The notes under the pieces were generated by a model. The model had not been told where the DNA came from. It did no database searches and was given only the letters and a program-made list of their open reading frames with translations. A stretch of DNA of 64,000 nucleotides, taken from positions 186,001 to 250,000 of the forward strand of contig NZ_JANUSD010000009.1 in the NCBI RefSeq assembly GCF_024793945.1, given 5' to 3'. The stretch's first letter is position 1; each line of letters begins with the position of its first letter. Positions 8,791 to 17,177 of this stretch are shown piece by piece. Source of the DNA: Emticicia fluvialis. GTDB lineage: Bacteria > Bacteroidota > Bacteroidia > Cytophagales > Spirosomataceae. The position numbers and the translations under genes are program-made.

Positions 8791-9131
8791 AATGAGAATT
8801 GAATACCTTCATAATATATCAGTACAAACCGAAATAGCCAATTCTCAGGCATATCAAGTTAAAGATGTATTTGTTATATAATTTATATTATGTTAAATAG
8901 AATCTTCTAAAACTCCCCTAAGTTACATACCTGAGCTGCGTGTTTATATTTATGTACTTCTTTCTACATTATCATTGACTGCTAATTTTATATGGATCAT
9001 TCAATGATTATTTGTCTATAAAACGGCAGATTCTGAAAGTTAAGGCTGTACCTGAGATTTGCATGAAAAAAAATTACCGTACGTTGGTACGGAATAATCA
9101 ATTCTGAGCAAACCAATAAACCGTGCATAAA
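8791..9131. other. Intergenic stretch after the parA operon
   Basis: No gene is supported. A short palindrome CCGTAC-GTTG-GTACGG lies near 9077-9092. A 29-codon frame at 8792-8881 follows directly on the terminator and is not convincing. Confidence 0.4.
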
Positions 9132-9161
9132 AAAAACCCTTAGACAACGCTAAGGGTTTTT
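9132..9161 (-). terminator. Terminator of the TPR-protein gene
   Basis: Perfect 12-base stem AAAAACCCTTAG (9132-9143) and CTAAGGGTTTTT (9150-9161), loop ACAACG. It is symmetric and could act on both strands. Confidence 0.85.
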
Positions 9162-9185
9162 ATATATATTCAGTTCTGAAACTGG

Positions 9186-10295
9186 TTATTTTCTTTTAGA
9201 ACATTGTTCAAGCACAGTTGTTAAACTGTTTAGGTTGTCTGTCAGGTCCTGATCTAACGCTTTACCTTCTTTTTCTCTTACAGATTTGCAAATATCAAAG
9301 TGAGGTTTTGCTTCACCAAATTTGGCACAGGCTTTGTCTTCTACGGCTTTGCCATTCTTTTGGTACTCTTTCATGTCCATTTTATCAACCTCTTTCTTGA
9401 TTTCAACAGCCTGGTTGAAGTGGAACACACCCAGGTTGAAGTTACAATCGTAGTTGGTTGGGTCAATAGCCAATATTTTTTTGTACCAGCCAAGCGCTTC
9501 TTCTTTTTTACCGCCGTTATCGTAAAGAATAGCCAGGTTTAGCATATTGTTTACGTTTGTAGGGTCGGCTTCAATCAGTTTTTTCAACTCATTGATAGCT
9601 TCTTCAGAATTACCGCTAGACAACTGAAGGTTTACAAGTGTACCTTTCAAATCTTTGTCGCCAGGGTTTGAAGCGATACCTTTTTTAAGTACTTCTACAG
9701 CTTTAGCTGTATTTTTTTCGTTTTTGTACACTTCAGATAAGCTGTAGAATACGGCTGCATCTTTACCACCTTGCTCAATAAACTTATTGAAATAGATTTT
9801 AGCGGCCTCGTTATCTTTAGCCAATTGCGCAACAATACCTGTGTACAAAGAAGCCGTAGTATCTTTTGGGCTTACTTCTGAGGCAATTCTGAATAATTTA
9901 AGTGCGCTGGTAAAGTTTTTACCGTTATAGAAACCAGCACCCTGTTGCATCAGTGCAGAATAAATTTTCTGACTTGTAAGCGCTGCCTCAATTTCTTTGG
10001 TGCCTTTACCGCCAGCTTCTACTTCAAGTGCCTTTTTATAGGCATTATATGCTTTTTCTGATGCCATTGAGTCTTTTCCGCAGTTAATGGCCATGTCTTC
10101 ATAAGCCGCGGCAAGCTTAACCCAGGTAGATGATTTTGCACCTTTTTTGGCATCCTGACTTGCTTTTTCTCCTTTGGCAATTTCGTCGGCTGCTGACTTA
10201 CATTGCGCATCTTTAAGTTGATTATCAAGTCCTGATTGTGCAAATACGCCTGCCGTAAACATAGATAAGACAGACACAAAAATGGTTTTTTTCAT
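9186..10295 (-). CDS. Exported tetratricopeptide-repeat protein
   Basis: 369 residues with a signal peptide (MKKTIFVSVLSMFTAGVFAQ). At least five TPR-like helix pairs lie between about residues 110 and 290 (examples SALKLFRIASEVSPKDTTA and EALGWYKKILAIDPTN). The rest is rich in Lys, Asp and Ala. It is predicted to be periplasmic, acting as a protein-interaction scaffold; no enzymatic domain is visible. It lies downstream of gyrA on the same strand but 134 bases away, so it is probably transcribed separately. Confidence 0.85.
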   Translation of the reverse strand: MKKTIFVSVLSMFTAGVFAQSGLDNQLKDAQCKSAADEIAKGEKASQDAKKGAKSSTWVKLAAAYEDMAINCGKDSMASEKAYNAYKKALEVEAGGKGTKEIEAALTSQKIYSALMQQGAGFYNGKNFTSALKLFRIASEVSPKDTTASLYTGIVAQLAKDNEAAKIYFNKFIEQGGKDAAVFYSLSEVYKNEKNTAKAVEVLKKGIASNPGDKDLKGTLVNLQLSSGNSEEAINELKKLIEADPTNVNNMLNLAILYDNGGKKEEALGWYKKILAIDPTNYDCNFNLGVFHFNQAVEIKKEVDKMDMKEYQKNGKAVEDKACAKFGEAKPHFDICKSVREKEGKALDQDLTDNLNSLTTVLEQCSKRK

Positions 10296-10429
10296 ATTTC
10301 TGTTAATTTTTTAAAAATATTAAAATGCTTAGGGTTAGACAATTTAATTTCGCGAAAAATAGGGATTTTCAGGAAATTAACAAAGTATTAACATAAAAAG
10401 TAGACAACCCTCCTACTCTTTACCGGGCA

Positions 10430-13051
10430 TTATTCGGCACTTTCTACTATTTCAGCGCCAGTGCCTTCTTCTTCCTCATCATCTTCTCTGATGATACGGG
10501 TTACAGAGGCAATATGGTCTGTTTCGTTAAGGCGGATAAGTCTTACACCCTGGGTATTACGGCCCATTACCCGGAGGTCGGCCACTTTACTGCGTATGGC
10601 AATACCGTTTTTGGTGATAATCATCAGATCGTCATCATCGGTTACTTCTTTAATGGCTACCAGCGCACCTGTTTTATCGGTGATATTCAGCGTTTTAACA
10701 CCCTTGGCACCTCTTGAGGTAATGCGGTAATCTTCAATATCAGAGCGTTTTCCGTAGCCTTTTTCTGATACCACCAGTAACTGGGTATCTGCTCTGGAAA
10801 CACAAACCATACCAATGGCGCGGTCGCCTTCGTCTAAAGATATACCTCTTACACCGGTGGCTGTACGGCCCATCGGACGCGTACCTGACTCATGGAAACG
10901 AACCACTTTACCGTTTTTGGCAGCAATTACAATGTTGTTATCGCCGTTGGTAAGGGCAACATCCAGCAGGTTGTCGCCTTCATTGATGTTGATGGCAATG
11001 ATACCACCCTGACGCGGACGAGAATAGGCTTCCAGAAGGGTTTTCTTCACGGTACCTTCTTCGGTACACATCACGATATAATTATTGTTGATATAGTCTT
11101 CGTCGGTAAGTGTAGAAACGTTCAACACTGCCTGAATCTTATCGTCGGCTTCAATATTTATCAGGTTCTGTATGGCTCTTCCTTTGGCGGTTTTGCTGCC
11201 TTCCGGAACTTCAAAAACTCTGAGCCAGAATAATTTACCTTTTTTGGTGAAAAACAACAGGTAATTATGGTTGGTAGCTGCAAAAAGATGCTCGGTGTAA
11301 TCTTCATCTTTGGTTTTTACACCTCTTGACCCGGTGCCACCCCTGCCCTGTGTGCGGTACTCCTGCAATGGCGTACGTTTAATATACCCCTGATGAGAGA
11401 TAGTTACCAGCATTTCATCGTCAGGTATCATATCTTCAATGCTGAATTCACCGGCGGCCATTTCAATTTTAGAGCGTCTTTCGTCGCCGTATCTGGCTTT
11501 CAGTTCAGCCAACTCATCTTTGATGATGTTGCGTTTTCTTTCTTCCGAACCTAGGATATCACGTAAGTCAAGAATGATATTTTTAATTTCATCAAATTCG
11601 GCAGTTATCTTGTCTCTTTCCAGACCTACCAAACGTTGCAAACGCATATCCAGAATGGCTTTTGCCTGCACCTCGCTCAGAATATTACCCGTTTCGGCAG
11701 CTTCAGAATTAAAGGCATCAACAATCTGCAGGCGTTGAAGACCAACCGTCAGGAATTCCTGTCTTTGTTCGGGTGTCATGAAATCGCCTTTCATCAAGCC
11801 TGTCCTGGCTTCGTCGGCGTCTCTTGAACCACGGATAAAGCTAATAACGGCATCAATGTAATCGAGGGCTATTAACAAGCCGACTAATATATGTGCACGT
11901 TTTTCGGCTTCTTTTAAATCGTATTGCGTACGTCTGGTTACAATTTCAAGCCTATGCTCTACGTAGTACTTAATCATGTCTTTCAGATTGAGCGTAACCG
12001 GACGGCCTTTAACCAGCGCCACGTTATTGATACTGAAAGATGATTGAAGCTGCGTATATTTATAAAGGTTATTAAGAACCACGTTTGGTACGGCATCTTT
12101 ACGGAGGTCATAAACGATGCGCATCCCTTCACGGTCTGACTCATCTCTGATGTCTGAAATACCCTCGATTTTCTTTTCGTTGATGAGCTGAGCGGTTTTC
12201 TCAATCATCATGGCCTTATTGACCATATACGGAATCTCGGTTACTACAATCTGGTCTTTACCTGTTTTAGAGACCTCGAAATTGGCTACAGAACGCAGAA
12301 CGATACGGCCGCGACCGGTTTCAAAAGCTGATTTTACACCGCTGTAACCATAAATAATGGCTCCGGTCGGGAAATCGGGCGCTTTAACAAACTGCATCAG
12401 TTCTTCAACCGTAATATCGTTGTTATCAATATATGCAGTTATACCATCTGCAACCTCAGTAAGGTTGTGAGGGGCCATGTTAGTGGCCATACCTACGGCA
12501 ATACCTGCAGAACCATTCAATAATAAATTAGGTATTTTACCCGGCATTACTGATGGCTCTTCTAACGAATCGTCAAAGTTGGGCTGAAAATCAACTGTTT
12601 CTTTGTTGATATCTGCCAGTAGTTCTTCAGCTATTCTTTTCAGACGAGCCTCAGTATAACGCATAGCTGCGGGTGAGTCGCCGTCTATTGAACCAAAGTT
12701 ACCTTGTCCGTCAACCAATGTGTAGCGTAACGACCATTCCTGAGCCATACGCACCATGGTGTCATAAACCGAGCTGTCTCCATGCGGGTGATATTTACCC
12801 AACACCTCTCCTACAATACGAGCCGATTTTTTATAAGGGCGGTTGTGATATACACCCAGTTCTGCCATTCCGTATAAAACTCGACGATGAACCGGTTTTA
12901 GTCCGTCTCTAACATCAGGCAAGGCACGCGAAATAATAACCGACATTGAATAATCAATGTAGGCGCCGCGCATTTCGTCTTCGATGTTGATTGGGATAAT
13001 TGTGCCGTTGTTGGAAGATTCTGGGATTAGATTTTCTGTTTCCTCAGCCAT
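10430..13051 (-). CDS. gyrA: DNA gyrase subunit A
   Basis: Cleaves and rejoins DNA in the gyrase heterotetramer that introduces negative supercoils. The N-terminal signature RALPDVRDGLKPVHRR is at residues 42-57. The catalytic tyrosine is Y132 in AAMRYTEARL. The quinolone region HPHGDSSVYDTMVRM has Ser93 and Asp97 at the E. coli Ser83 and Asp87 positions, the usual sensitive-type residues. The C-terminal domain has several beta-pinwheel blades. The GyrA-box region reads QGRGGTG (about residues 563-570) rather than the canonical QRRGGKG. 873 residues, acidic tail. A clear promoter lies upstream. Confidence 0.96.
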   Translation of the reverse strand: MAEETENLIPESSNNGTIIPINIEDEMRGAYIDYSMSVIISRALPDVRDGLKPVHRRVLYGMAELGVYHNRPYKKSARIVGEVLGKYHPHGDSSVYDTMVRMAQEWSLRYTLVDGQGNFGSIDGDSPAAMRYTEARLKRIAEELLADINKETVDFQPNFDDSLEEPSVMPGKIPNLLLNGSAGIAVGMATNMAPHNLTEVADGITAYIDNNDITVEELMQFVKAPDFPTGAIIYGYSGVKSAFETGRGRIVLRSVANFEVSKTGKDQIVVTEIPYMVNKAMMIEKTAQLINEKKIEGISDIRDESDREGMRIVYDLRKDAVPNVVLNNLYKYTQLQSSFSINNVALVKGRPVTLNLKDMIKYYVEHRLEIVTRRTQYDLKEAEKRAHILVGLLIALDYIDAVISFIRGSRDADEARTGLMKGDFMTPEQRQEFLTVGLQRLQIVDAFNSEAAETGNILSEVQAKAILDMRLQRLVGLERDKITAEFDEIKNIILDLRDILGSEERKRNIIKDELAELKARYGDERRSKIEMAAGEFSIEDMIPDDEMLVTISHQGYIKRTPLQEYRTQGRGGTGSRGVKTKDEDYTEHLFAATNHNYLLFFTKKGKLFWLRVFEVPEGSKTAKGRAIQNLINIEADDKIQAVLNVSTLTDEDYINNNYIVMCTEEGTVKKTLLEAYSRPRQGGIIAININEGDNLLDVALTNGDNNIVIAAKNGKVVRFHESGTRPMGRTATGVRGISLDEGDRAIGMVCVSRADTQLLVVSEKGYGKRSDIEDYRITSRGAKGVKTLNITDKTGALVAIKEVTDDDDLMIITKNGIAIRSKVADLRVMGRNTQGVRLIRLNETDHIASVTRIIREDDEEEEGTGAEIVESAE

Positions 13052-13132
13052 TAGCCTTAAGATTTACTTTTTTTAGTAGAATAAATATGACTATTTAGAT
13101 ATTTTTTTGCACTATTTTTAATAGTAATATTA

Positions 13133-13163
13133 CAAATTTAATAAAATATGCACAAATAAACAA
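13133..13163 (-). promoter_or_regulatory. gyrA promoter
   Basis: Minus-strand TTG (complement of 13161-13163) and TAAATTTG (complement of 13133-13140), starting 23 nt apart. Predicted leader of about 75 nt. Confidence 0.7.
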
Positions 13164-13296
13164 ATTCAATAGTCTATTAATATCAGCCAGATGTATGTAG
13201 CAACATAATTTTTTAACTGTGCGGTACCTGTAAATTTTTTAAGAACTACCAGGCCAGCGTTGTTGCTATACGTAAACAACAAAAAATGCTCAAAAA

Positions 13297-13321
13297 CCTT
13301 TTTCTGCCTGGCAGAAAAAGG
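13297..13321 (-). terminator. Terminator of the small envelope operon
   Basis: Near-perfect palindrome with CCTTTTTCTGCC and GGCAGAAAAAGG arms around one base. On the minus strand it is followed by TTTTT. It closes the three-gene unit 14388-13352. Confidence 0.8.
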
Positions 13322-13351
13322 AATATGAGCCTTAATTTTTGAATGATTGAA

Positions 13352-13654
13352 TTACCGCCGCCAATGACCTTTTTTGTAGACGTATCCACGGGGTGATTGC
13401 ACATACCGGCCCTGAACCCAAACTTTTCTGTAACGCGGAGCCTGACGGTAGTAACCATTGCGCCATACGTAAGTGCCACCCCGGGCAACATAATGACCGG
13501 GAATCCAGACGTAACTGGGAGTAGGTGGCCCGGGGGCAACCTCAACCACAGCAGGTGGCGGAGGGGTGGTAATAATTTGACCCGAACAACTGAGACCAGC
13601 CAGTGCCAAAGGAATTAATACCCCGAAAAGCACCAGTTCTTTCAGTATTTTCAT
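13352..13654 (-). CDS. YXWGXW-repeat protein, probably a lipoprotein
   Basis: 100 residues from ATG 13654. An N-terminal hydrophobic segment ends in LAGLSCSG, a weak lipobox (Cys at about 22), then a Pro-rich linker. Three aromatic units follow (YVWIPGHYVARGGTYVWRNG, YRKVWVQGRYV, GYVYKKGHWRR) of the kind found in YXWGXW-repeat envelope proteins. The function is unknown; probably periplasmic or outer-membrane anchored. An alternative ATG at 13684 would add ten residues and overlap the upstream gene by 8 bases. It is the third gene of a compact small-protein operon. Confidence 0.75.
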   Translation of the reverse strand: MKILKELVLFGVLIPLALAGLSCSGQIITTPPPPAVVEVAPGPPTPSYVWIPGHYVARGGTYVWRNGYYRQAPRYRKVWVQGRYVQSPRGYVYKKGHWRR

Positions 13655-13676
13655 TAAACTCTGTTTGCTAATATAC

Positions 13677-14027
13677 TTATTCATTGTCTGTAACATCGCT
13701 TTGAGATTCTTCAAGATCAGTATGATTGTCGCCTCCCAGGCTATAATAATTATTTTCTTCGTCTTCTTTTCCAATGGCCTCGTCGGCATCATCAAGCTCT
13801 GCACCGGGCACATCCAGGTCATCACCAGAGGCCTCAGAGGTGCCATCTGCTTCGTTCCACGCCAGACGGTCAATTTCATTGGGCGCTTTGTCTTGCGTTG
13901 GGTTTTCCGGGTCTAGTGCTTCTTGTTTTATACCTCTGGCATAAATATCTTCTGAGGCCGGATACTTCGGATACCCGGGAAACTGCACCTCTTCTGCTTC
14001 TGGTTTGGGTTGTTGGTTTGCTTCCAT
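13677..14027 (-). CDS. Acidic conserved hypothetical protein
   Basis: 116 residues, strongly acidic, no signal peptide, predicted largely disordered. Recognisable blocks are YPKYPASEDIYARG near residue 20, GDDLDVPGAELDDADE near 70 and GKEDEENNYYSLGGD near 86. These look like the conserved blocks of a small Bacteroidota family without known function. It starts 25 bases after the upstream gene and ends 22 bases before the YXWGXW gene, so co-transcription is likely. Confidence 0.7.
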   Translation of the reverse strand: MEANQQPKPEAEEVQFPGYPKYPASEDIYARGIKQEALDPENPTQDKAPNEIDRLAWNEADGTSEASGDDLDVPGAELDDADEAIGKEDEENNYYSLGGDNHTDLEESQSDVTDNE

Positions 14028-14052
14028 TGCGCTGGCATTTGGTTTAATTTGG

Positions 14053-14388
14053 TTACAATAACAATATCAGAAGTAGAATTACGATTAACGCACCCGCCGA
14101 GATATAAACACCTCCGCCAAGCTCGGCCATTTGTGTTTTAAGCGCTTTTACTTCTTTGCGTAATGCTTTTTTCTCATGCGTTGTCATGCTTTTCTTATCC
14201 ATTGCCTTAATTTCTTCCAGCCGTGCCATTATAGCCTTGGCTTCAGCTGATTCGAGTTTTTCAGCTTTTACTGTTTCAACTTTGGCCGCATCTTTTACCG
14301 GGGTTTCAGTAGCTGCCATACTGGCTTGTGTAATGATAAAGAAAGTAAGAATTAGTGAAGCAAGAGGTACAAAAACTTTTCGTTTCAT
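14053..14388 (-). CDS. Small exported protein with C-terminal membrane segment
   Basis: 111 residues: signal peptide (about 1-25, ending SMAA), a highly charged helical region rich in Ala, Lys and Glu (about 30-90), then GGGVYISAGALIVILLLILLL, a C-terminal membrane helix at the very end. The glycine patch followed by a terminal hydrophobic helix recurs in many Bacteroidota small proteins of unknown function. It is first of three genes on this strand. Confidence 0.7.
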   Translation of the reverse strand: MKRKVFVPLASLILTFFIITQASMAATETPVKDAAKVETVKAEKLESAEAKAIMARLEEIKAMDKKSMTTHEKKALRKEVKALKTQMAELGGGVYISAGALIVILLLILLL

Positions 14389-14561
14389 GGCTGTAAAATG
14401 TTTTTAAGTGAGCAATAAACCTTCGCTAAGGTTTAGCCCCAAAAAAATACACCACCTGAAAGAATGCAATTTTTGACTGTAATTAGTATGAAGAATGTAG
14501 ATTTTTTTACTCAGGCGAGAACCTGGGTAAGCCCTTATGCCCATGCCAGCAGAAGGCTACC

Positions 14562-15284
14562 TTAATTTAGCAGGTCAGGGCGGCGCTGTTGGGTACGTTT
14601 GATAGATTGTTCAAGGCGCCAGTCGTTAATTTTTTTCTCATGACCCGAAAGCAGCACATCCGGCACTTTCATGCCTTCAAATTCTGCCGGTCTGGTATAT
14701 ACCGGCGGTGCCAGCAGGTTATCCTGAAAAGAATCGGTCAATGCTGAGGTCTCATCATTTAAAACACCGGGTATGAGCCTGATGATGGCATCTGATACAA
14801 CAGCGGCGGGTAATTCGCCACCTGATAAGACGTAATCGCCGATTGATATTTCTTTGGTAATGAAATGTTCGCGCACGCGCTCGTCAATGCCTTTGTAGTG
14901 CCCGCACAGAATAATGAGGTTGTGTGTCATTGAAAGCCTGTTGGCCGTTTTCTGGTCGAACACATCGCCGTCTGGTGTCATATAAATAACTTCGTCATAG
15001 GCTCTACCCGACTGCAAATGGCGAATACATTTGGCAATAGGCTCAATACCTAACACCATACCTGCTCCGCCACCAAACGCGTAATCGTCTACCTGGCGGT
15101 GTTTGTTTTCAGAGTAGTCGCGCAGGTCATGGATATGCACTTCGGCATGCCCGGCTTCTCTTGCCCGCTTCAATATTGAGTGGTCAAAATAACTGTCTAG
15201 CAAACGGGGTACGCATGATATAATATCAATACGAATACCGCTGTTTTCAGTAGTGCCTGTATGTGCCTGTGTAATGTTTTCCAT
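14562..15284 (-). CDS. trmD: tRNA (guanine-37-N1)-methyltransferase TrmD
   Basis: SPOUT-class methyltransferase making m1G37 next to the anticodon, which prevents frameshifting. Visible blocks are RIDIISCVPRLLDSYF at the start, DDYAFGGGAGMVLGIEPI (about 67-84), LCGHYKGIDERV (about 126-137) and the knot region SIGDYVLSGGELPA (about 147-160). 240 residues, with about 16 extra at the N-terminus before the usual start. The gene begins 8 bases after rimM, in the common rpsP-rimM-trmD order. Confidence 0.95.
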   Translation of the reverse strand: MENITQAHTGTTENSGIRIDIISCVPRLLDSYFDHSILKRAREAGHAEVHIHDLRDYSENKHRQVDDYAFGGGAGMVLGIEPIAKCIRHLQSGRAYDEVIYMTPDGDVFDQKTANRLSMTHNLIILCGHYKGIDERVREHFITKEISIGDYVLSGGELPAAVVSDAIIRLIPGVLNDETSALTDSFQDNLLAPPVYTRPAEFEGMKVPDVLLSGHEKKINDWRLEQSIKRTQQRRPDLLN

Positions 15285-15292
15285 TTTATTTA

Positions 15293-15871
15293 TCAGGATG
15301 CTTCTGGCTCGTCGTCGTCTTCATCGTCGGGCTGTAGGTTGCTATTGTCCAGATAAACCTCCATTAGCCCCTCCGGCAAATGCGTGTACAACTCTTTTTT
15401 GTCGCGGTCAACTGTCTTTACTATGTCGTCATTAATCGGAATCAGTATTTCTGTGCCTTCATAATGCATAGCTATGAGGTCCTGGCGGTCTGATGTATAC
15501 ACAGCCAGAACTTTGCCCAGTTTACCTTTTACGTTGTCTACTACCGTGAAATCGATAATCTCATGGTAATAAAACTGGTCGTTGTCTTCCAGCTCAGGCA
15601 GGTTGTCTTCCGGCAGATAAATATCACAGTTTACGAGTTTTTGCGCCTCTTCTATGGTATCTATGTCTTCAAACTTGATGATAGACTTGGCAGGTCTAAT
15701 CTGGATTTCTTCTACAAAATGAGGCACCAGCTCTCCTTTTATTTCAAGCAGAACAGAATCAAGCTCTTCGTAGTCTTCAGGATAATCAACATCAAGCCAG
15801 ATGGCCAGTTCGCCTTTCAGACCATGAGTTTTGGTTATTTTACCTAATATATAGCAATCCTCTTTTGTCAT
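15293..15871 (-). CDS. rimM: Ribosome maturation factor RimM
   Basis: 16S processing factor that binds S19 and helps mature the 30S head. The N-terminal domain begins YILGKITKTHGLKGELAI, as in the family, and a PRC-barrel-like second domain starts near FYYHEIIDFTVVD (about residue 100). 192 residues, with an acidic Asp/Glu tail that is longer than usual. It lies between rpsP and trmD. A terminator-like hairpin separates it from rpsP. Confidence 0.93.
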   Translation of the reverse strand: MTKEDCYILGKITKTHGLKGELAIWLDVDYPEDYEELDSVLLEIKGELVPHFVEEIQIRPAKSIIKFEDIDTIEEAQKLVNCDIYLPEDNLPELEDNDQFYYHEIIDFTVVDNVKGKLGKVLAVYTSDRQDLIAMHYEGTEILIPINDDIVKTVDRDKKELYTHLPEGLMEVYLDNSNLQPDDEDDDEPEAS

Positions 15872-15891
15872 AACATTTTTGATTCAATATA

Positions 15892-15925
15892 AAAATCCCC
15901 GCTTTTGGGCGAGGATTTTTTATAA
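15892..15925 (-). terminator. Terminator-like hairpin between rpsP and rimM
   Basis: Stem AAAATCCCCGC (15892-15902) and GCGAGGATTTT (15909-15919), one wobble. In the direction of transcription (minus) it ends in a T-run. It probably reduces rimM-trmD transcription relative to rpsP. Confidence 0.7.
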
Positions 15926-15948
15926 TTTCGTTAGATGGAATCTCCGAA

Positions 15949-16494
15949 TTATGCTTCTGCTGATTCTTCAGTTGCTTCTGTTGCAGGCGCTTCTTCTTCA
16001 GCAGGGGCTGCTGCAGCGGCGGCAGCTGCTTCAGCGTCAGCAATAACTTTTTGCTGAGCGGCTTCCATATCAGCGCGTTTTTTACGTTCTGCTTCAAATG
16101 CTGCTTTTTTAGCTGCATCTTTGCCTTCAGAAAGTTTGGCAATTCTTGATTCGCGGTTTTCTTGTCTTTCTTTAGACCAAGACTCGAAACGAGCATCTGC
16201 TACATCCTGAGTAATGGCTCCTTTATTTACACCAACCTGAAGGTGTTTTTTAAGCAATATACCTTTTACTGACAAGATTTTACGGGTGGTATCGGTTGGT
16301 TCTGCACCTACCATTAACCAGTAAAGGGCTCTCTCATCTTTCAATATGATGCCCGCAGGGGTAGATTGAGGATTGTACTGACCTAATTTCTCGATAAATT
16401 TACCATCACGTGGTGAACGAGCGTCAGCTACTACGATGTCATACAATGGAGCTTTTTTGCGTCCTCTTTTTGCTAATCTGATTTTAACTGCCAT
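15949..16494 (-). CDS. rpsP: 30S ribosomal protein S16 with Ala/Glu-rich tail
   Basis: Primary-binding small-subunit protein. The S16 core (MAVKIRLAKRGRKKAPLYDI to about residue 85) is typical. It is followed by about 95 extra residues, helical and charged, that end in poly-Ala and Glu/Thr-rich sequence; such tails are common on Bacteroidota S16. I place the start at ATG 16494, because the longer upstream frame begins before the mapped promoter and would add residues unlike S16. 181 residues. First gene of rpsP-rimM-trmD. Confidence 0.95.
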   Translation of the reverse strand: MAVKIRLAKRGRKKAPLYDIVVADARSPRDGKFIEKLGQYNPQSTPAGIILKDERALYWLMVGAEPTDTTRKILSVKGILLKKHLQVGVNKGAITQDVADARFESWSKERQENRESRIAKLSEGKDAAKKAAFEAERKKRADMEAAQQKVIADAEAAAAAAAAPAEEEAPATEATEESAEA

Positions 16495-16510
16495 TTTTTT
16501 CTGTTTTAAT

Positions 16511-16525
16511 GGGGAACCCGTCCCC
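16511..16525 (-). promoter_or_regulatory. Leader hairpin of rpsP
   Basis: GGGGA and TCCCC arms around a five-base loop, in the roughly 45-nt leader between the rpsP start site and ATG. It may be a ribosomal-protein leader structure; that role is inferred. Confidence 0.35.
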
Positions 16526-16545
16526 TTTGCGCATTTTTTGGACTG

Positions 16546-16575
16546 CAAAATTATAAAAAATCCTTACGAAATCAA
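16546..16575 (-). promoter_or_regulatory. rpsP promoter, overlapping the rnpB terminator
   Basis: Minus-strand TTG (complement of 16573-16575, inside the rnpB terminator loop) and TAATTTTG (complement of 16546-16553), starting 22 nt apart. Confidence 0.7.
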
Positions 16576-16594
16576 AGTTTCATAAGGATTTTTT
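16555..16594 (-). terminator. rnpB terminator
   Basis: Seventeen-base stem with one mismatch (arms 16555-16571 and 16578-16594, loop TCAAAG) followed by T6 on the minus strand. It lies 45 bases beyond the RNase P RNA. Confidence 0.8.
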
Positions 16595-16639
16595 ATGACT
16601 ATAACCTATTTTAACTTTATAAGGTATCTAAAGAAGAAA

Positions 16640-17033
16640 AAAGCGAGCCTGTAAGCCGAATTCTGTCTTTAACATTTCTGCTAAAGTCTTATCATTTATC
16701 TGGAACAACAGTTGCCTGCTGCTTCTATCAACCTACCCTCCGACTCGGGCGAGCAGCCCTTAAGCTATCTTTGCAGATGGCTGTGTCGGTTTATTTGGTC
16801 TTTCAGTTCATGAGGTTTACCATGCCCTGTCTGTCACCAGACAAGCGGTAGGCTCTTACCCTACCTTTTCACCCTTACCTTGCGGCGGTATATTTTCTGT
16901 GGCACTGGCTGTAGGCAATCAGTCGCCCGATTCCCCCCTACCCGTTAGGTAGCATGATGCTCTGCACTGTTCGGACTTTCCTCAACTCTTCGGTTTGCAC
17001 CTTGTAGCAGCGATAAGACGGCCCGCTTTTTTC
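16640..17033 (-). ncRNA. rnpB: RNase P RNA (class A)
   Basis: Catalytic RNA that cuts 5' leaders from tRNA precursors. Read on the minus strand, it has the universal core GAGGAAAGTCCGAACA near the 5' end, then AACGGGTAGG, GGTAAGGGTGAAAAGG, AGAGCCTACCG and the 3' core ACAGAATTCGGCTTACAGG. The 5' AAGCGGGCC and 3' GGCTCGCTT ends pair to form helix P1. It is about 390 nt long. It has its own promoter 7 nt upstream and a strong terminator downstream. The ends are accurate to a few bases. Confidence 0.95.
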
Positions 17034-17039
17034 TGCACA

Positions 17040-17070
17040 CAAAGGTAGAAACTCCCCTGCTGGCAAACAA
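17040..17070 (-). promoter_or_regulatory. rnpB promoter
   Basis: Minus-strand TTG (complement of 17068-17070) and TACCTTTG (complement of 17040-17047), starting 23 nt apart. The expected start site, about 17033, agrees with the structural 5' end of the RNA. Confidence 0.8.
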
Positions 17071-17177
17071 TATTTAAAAAAAATATTCTTATTTCGGTGG
17101 CTGGGTCATTAGCAGTTTCCTGACTCATTAAACTTCGCCAAAAATAAACTAATTAATTTTTATGCGATACGCCCCCC

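Noticed and set aside
8792..8881. Twenty-nine codon frame right after the parA terminator
   Set aside because: It follows an intrinsic terminator, lacks a promoter and has no recognisable sequence.
9077..9092. CCGTAC/GTACGG palindrome as an operator
   Set aside because: Single short palindrome with no second copy near either flanking gene.
13246..13545. Ninety-nine residue frame overlapping the YXWGXW gene
   Set aside because: Shadow frame; the other frame has a signal peptide, the motif repeats and a terminator in the right place.
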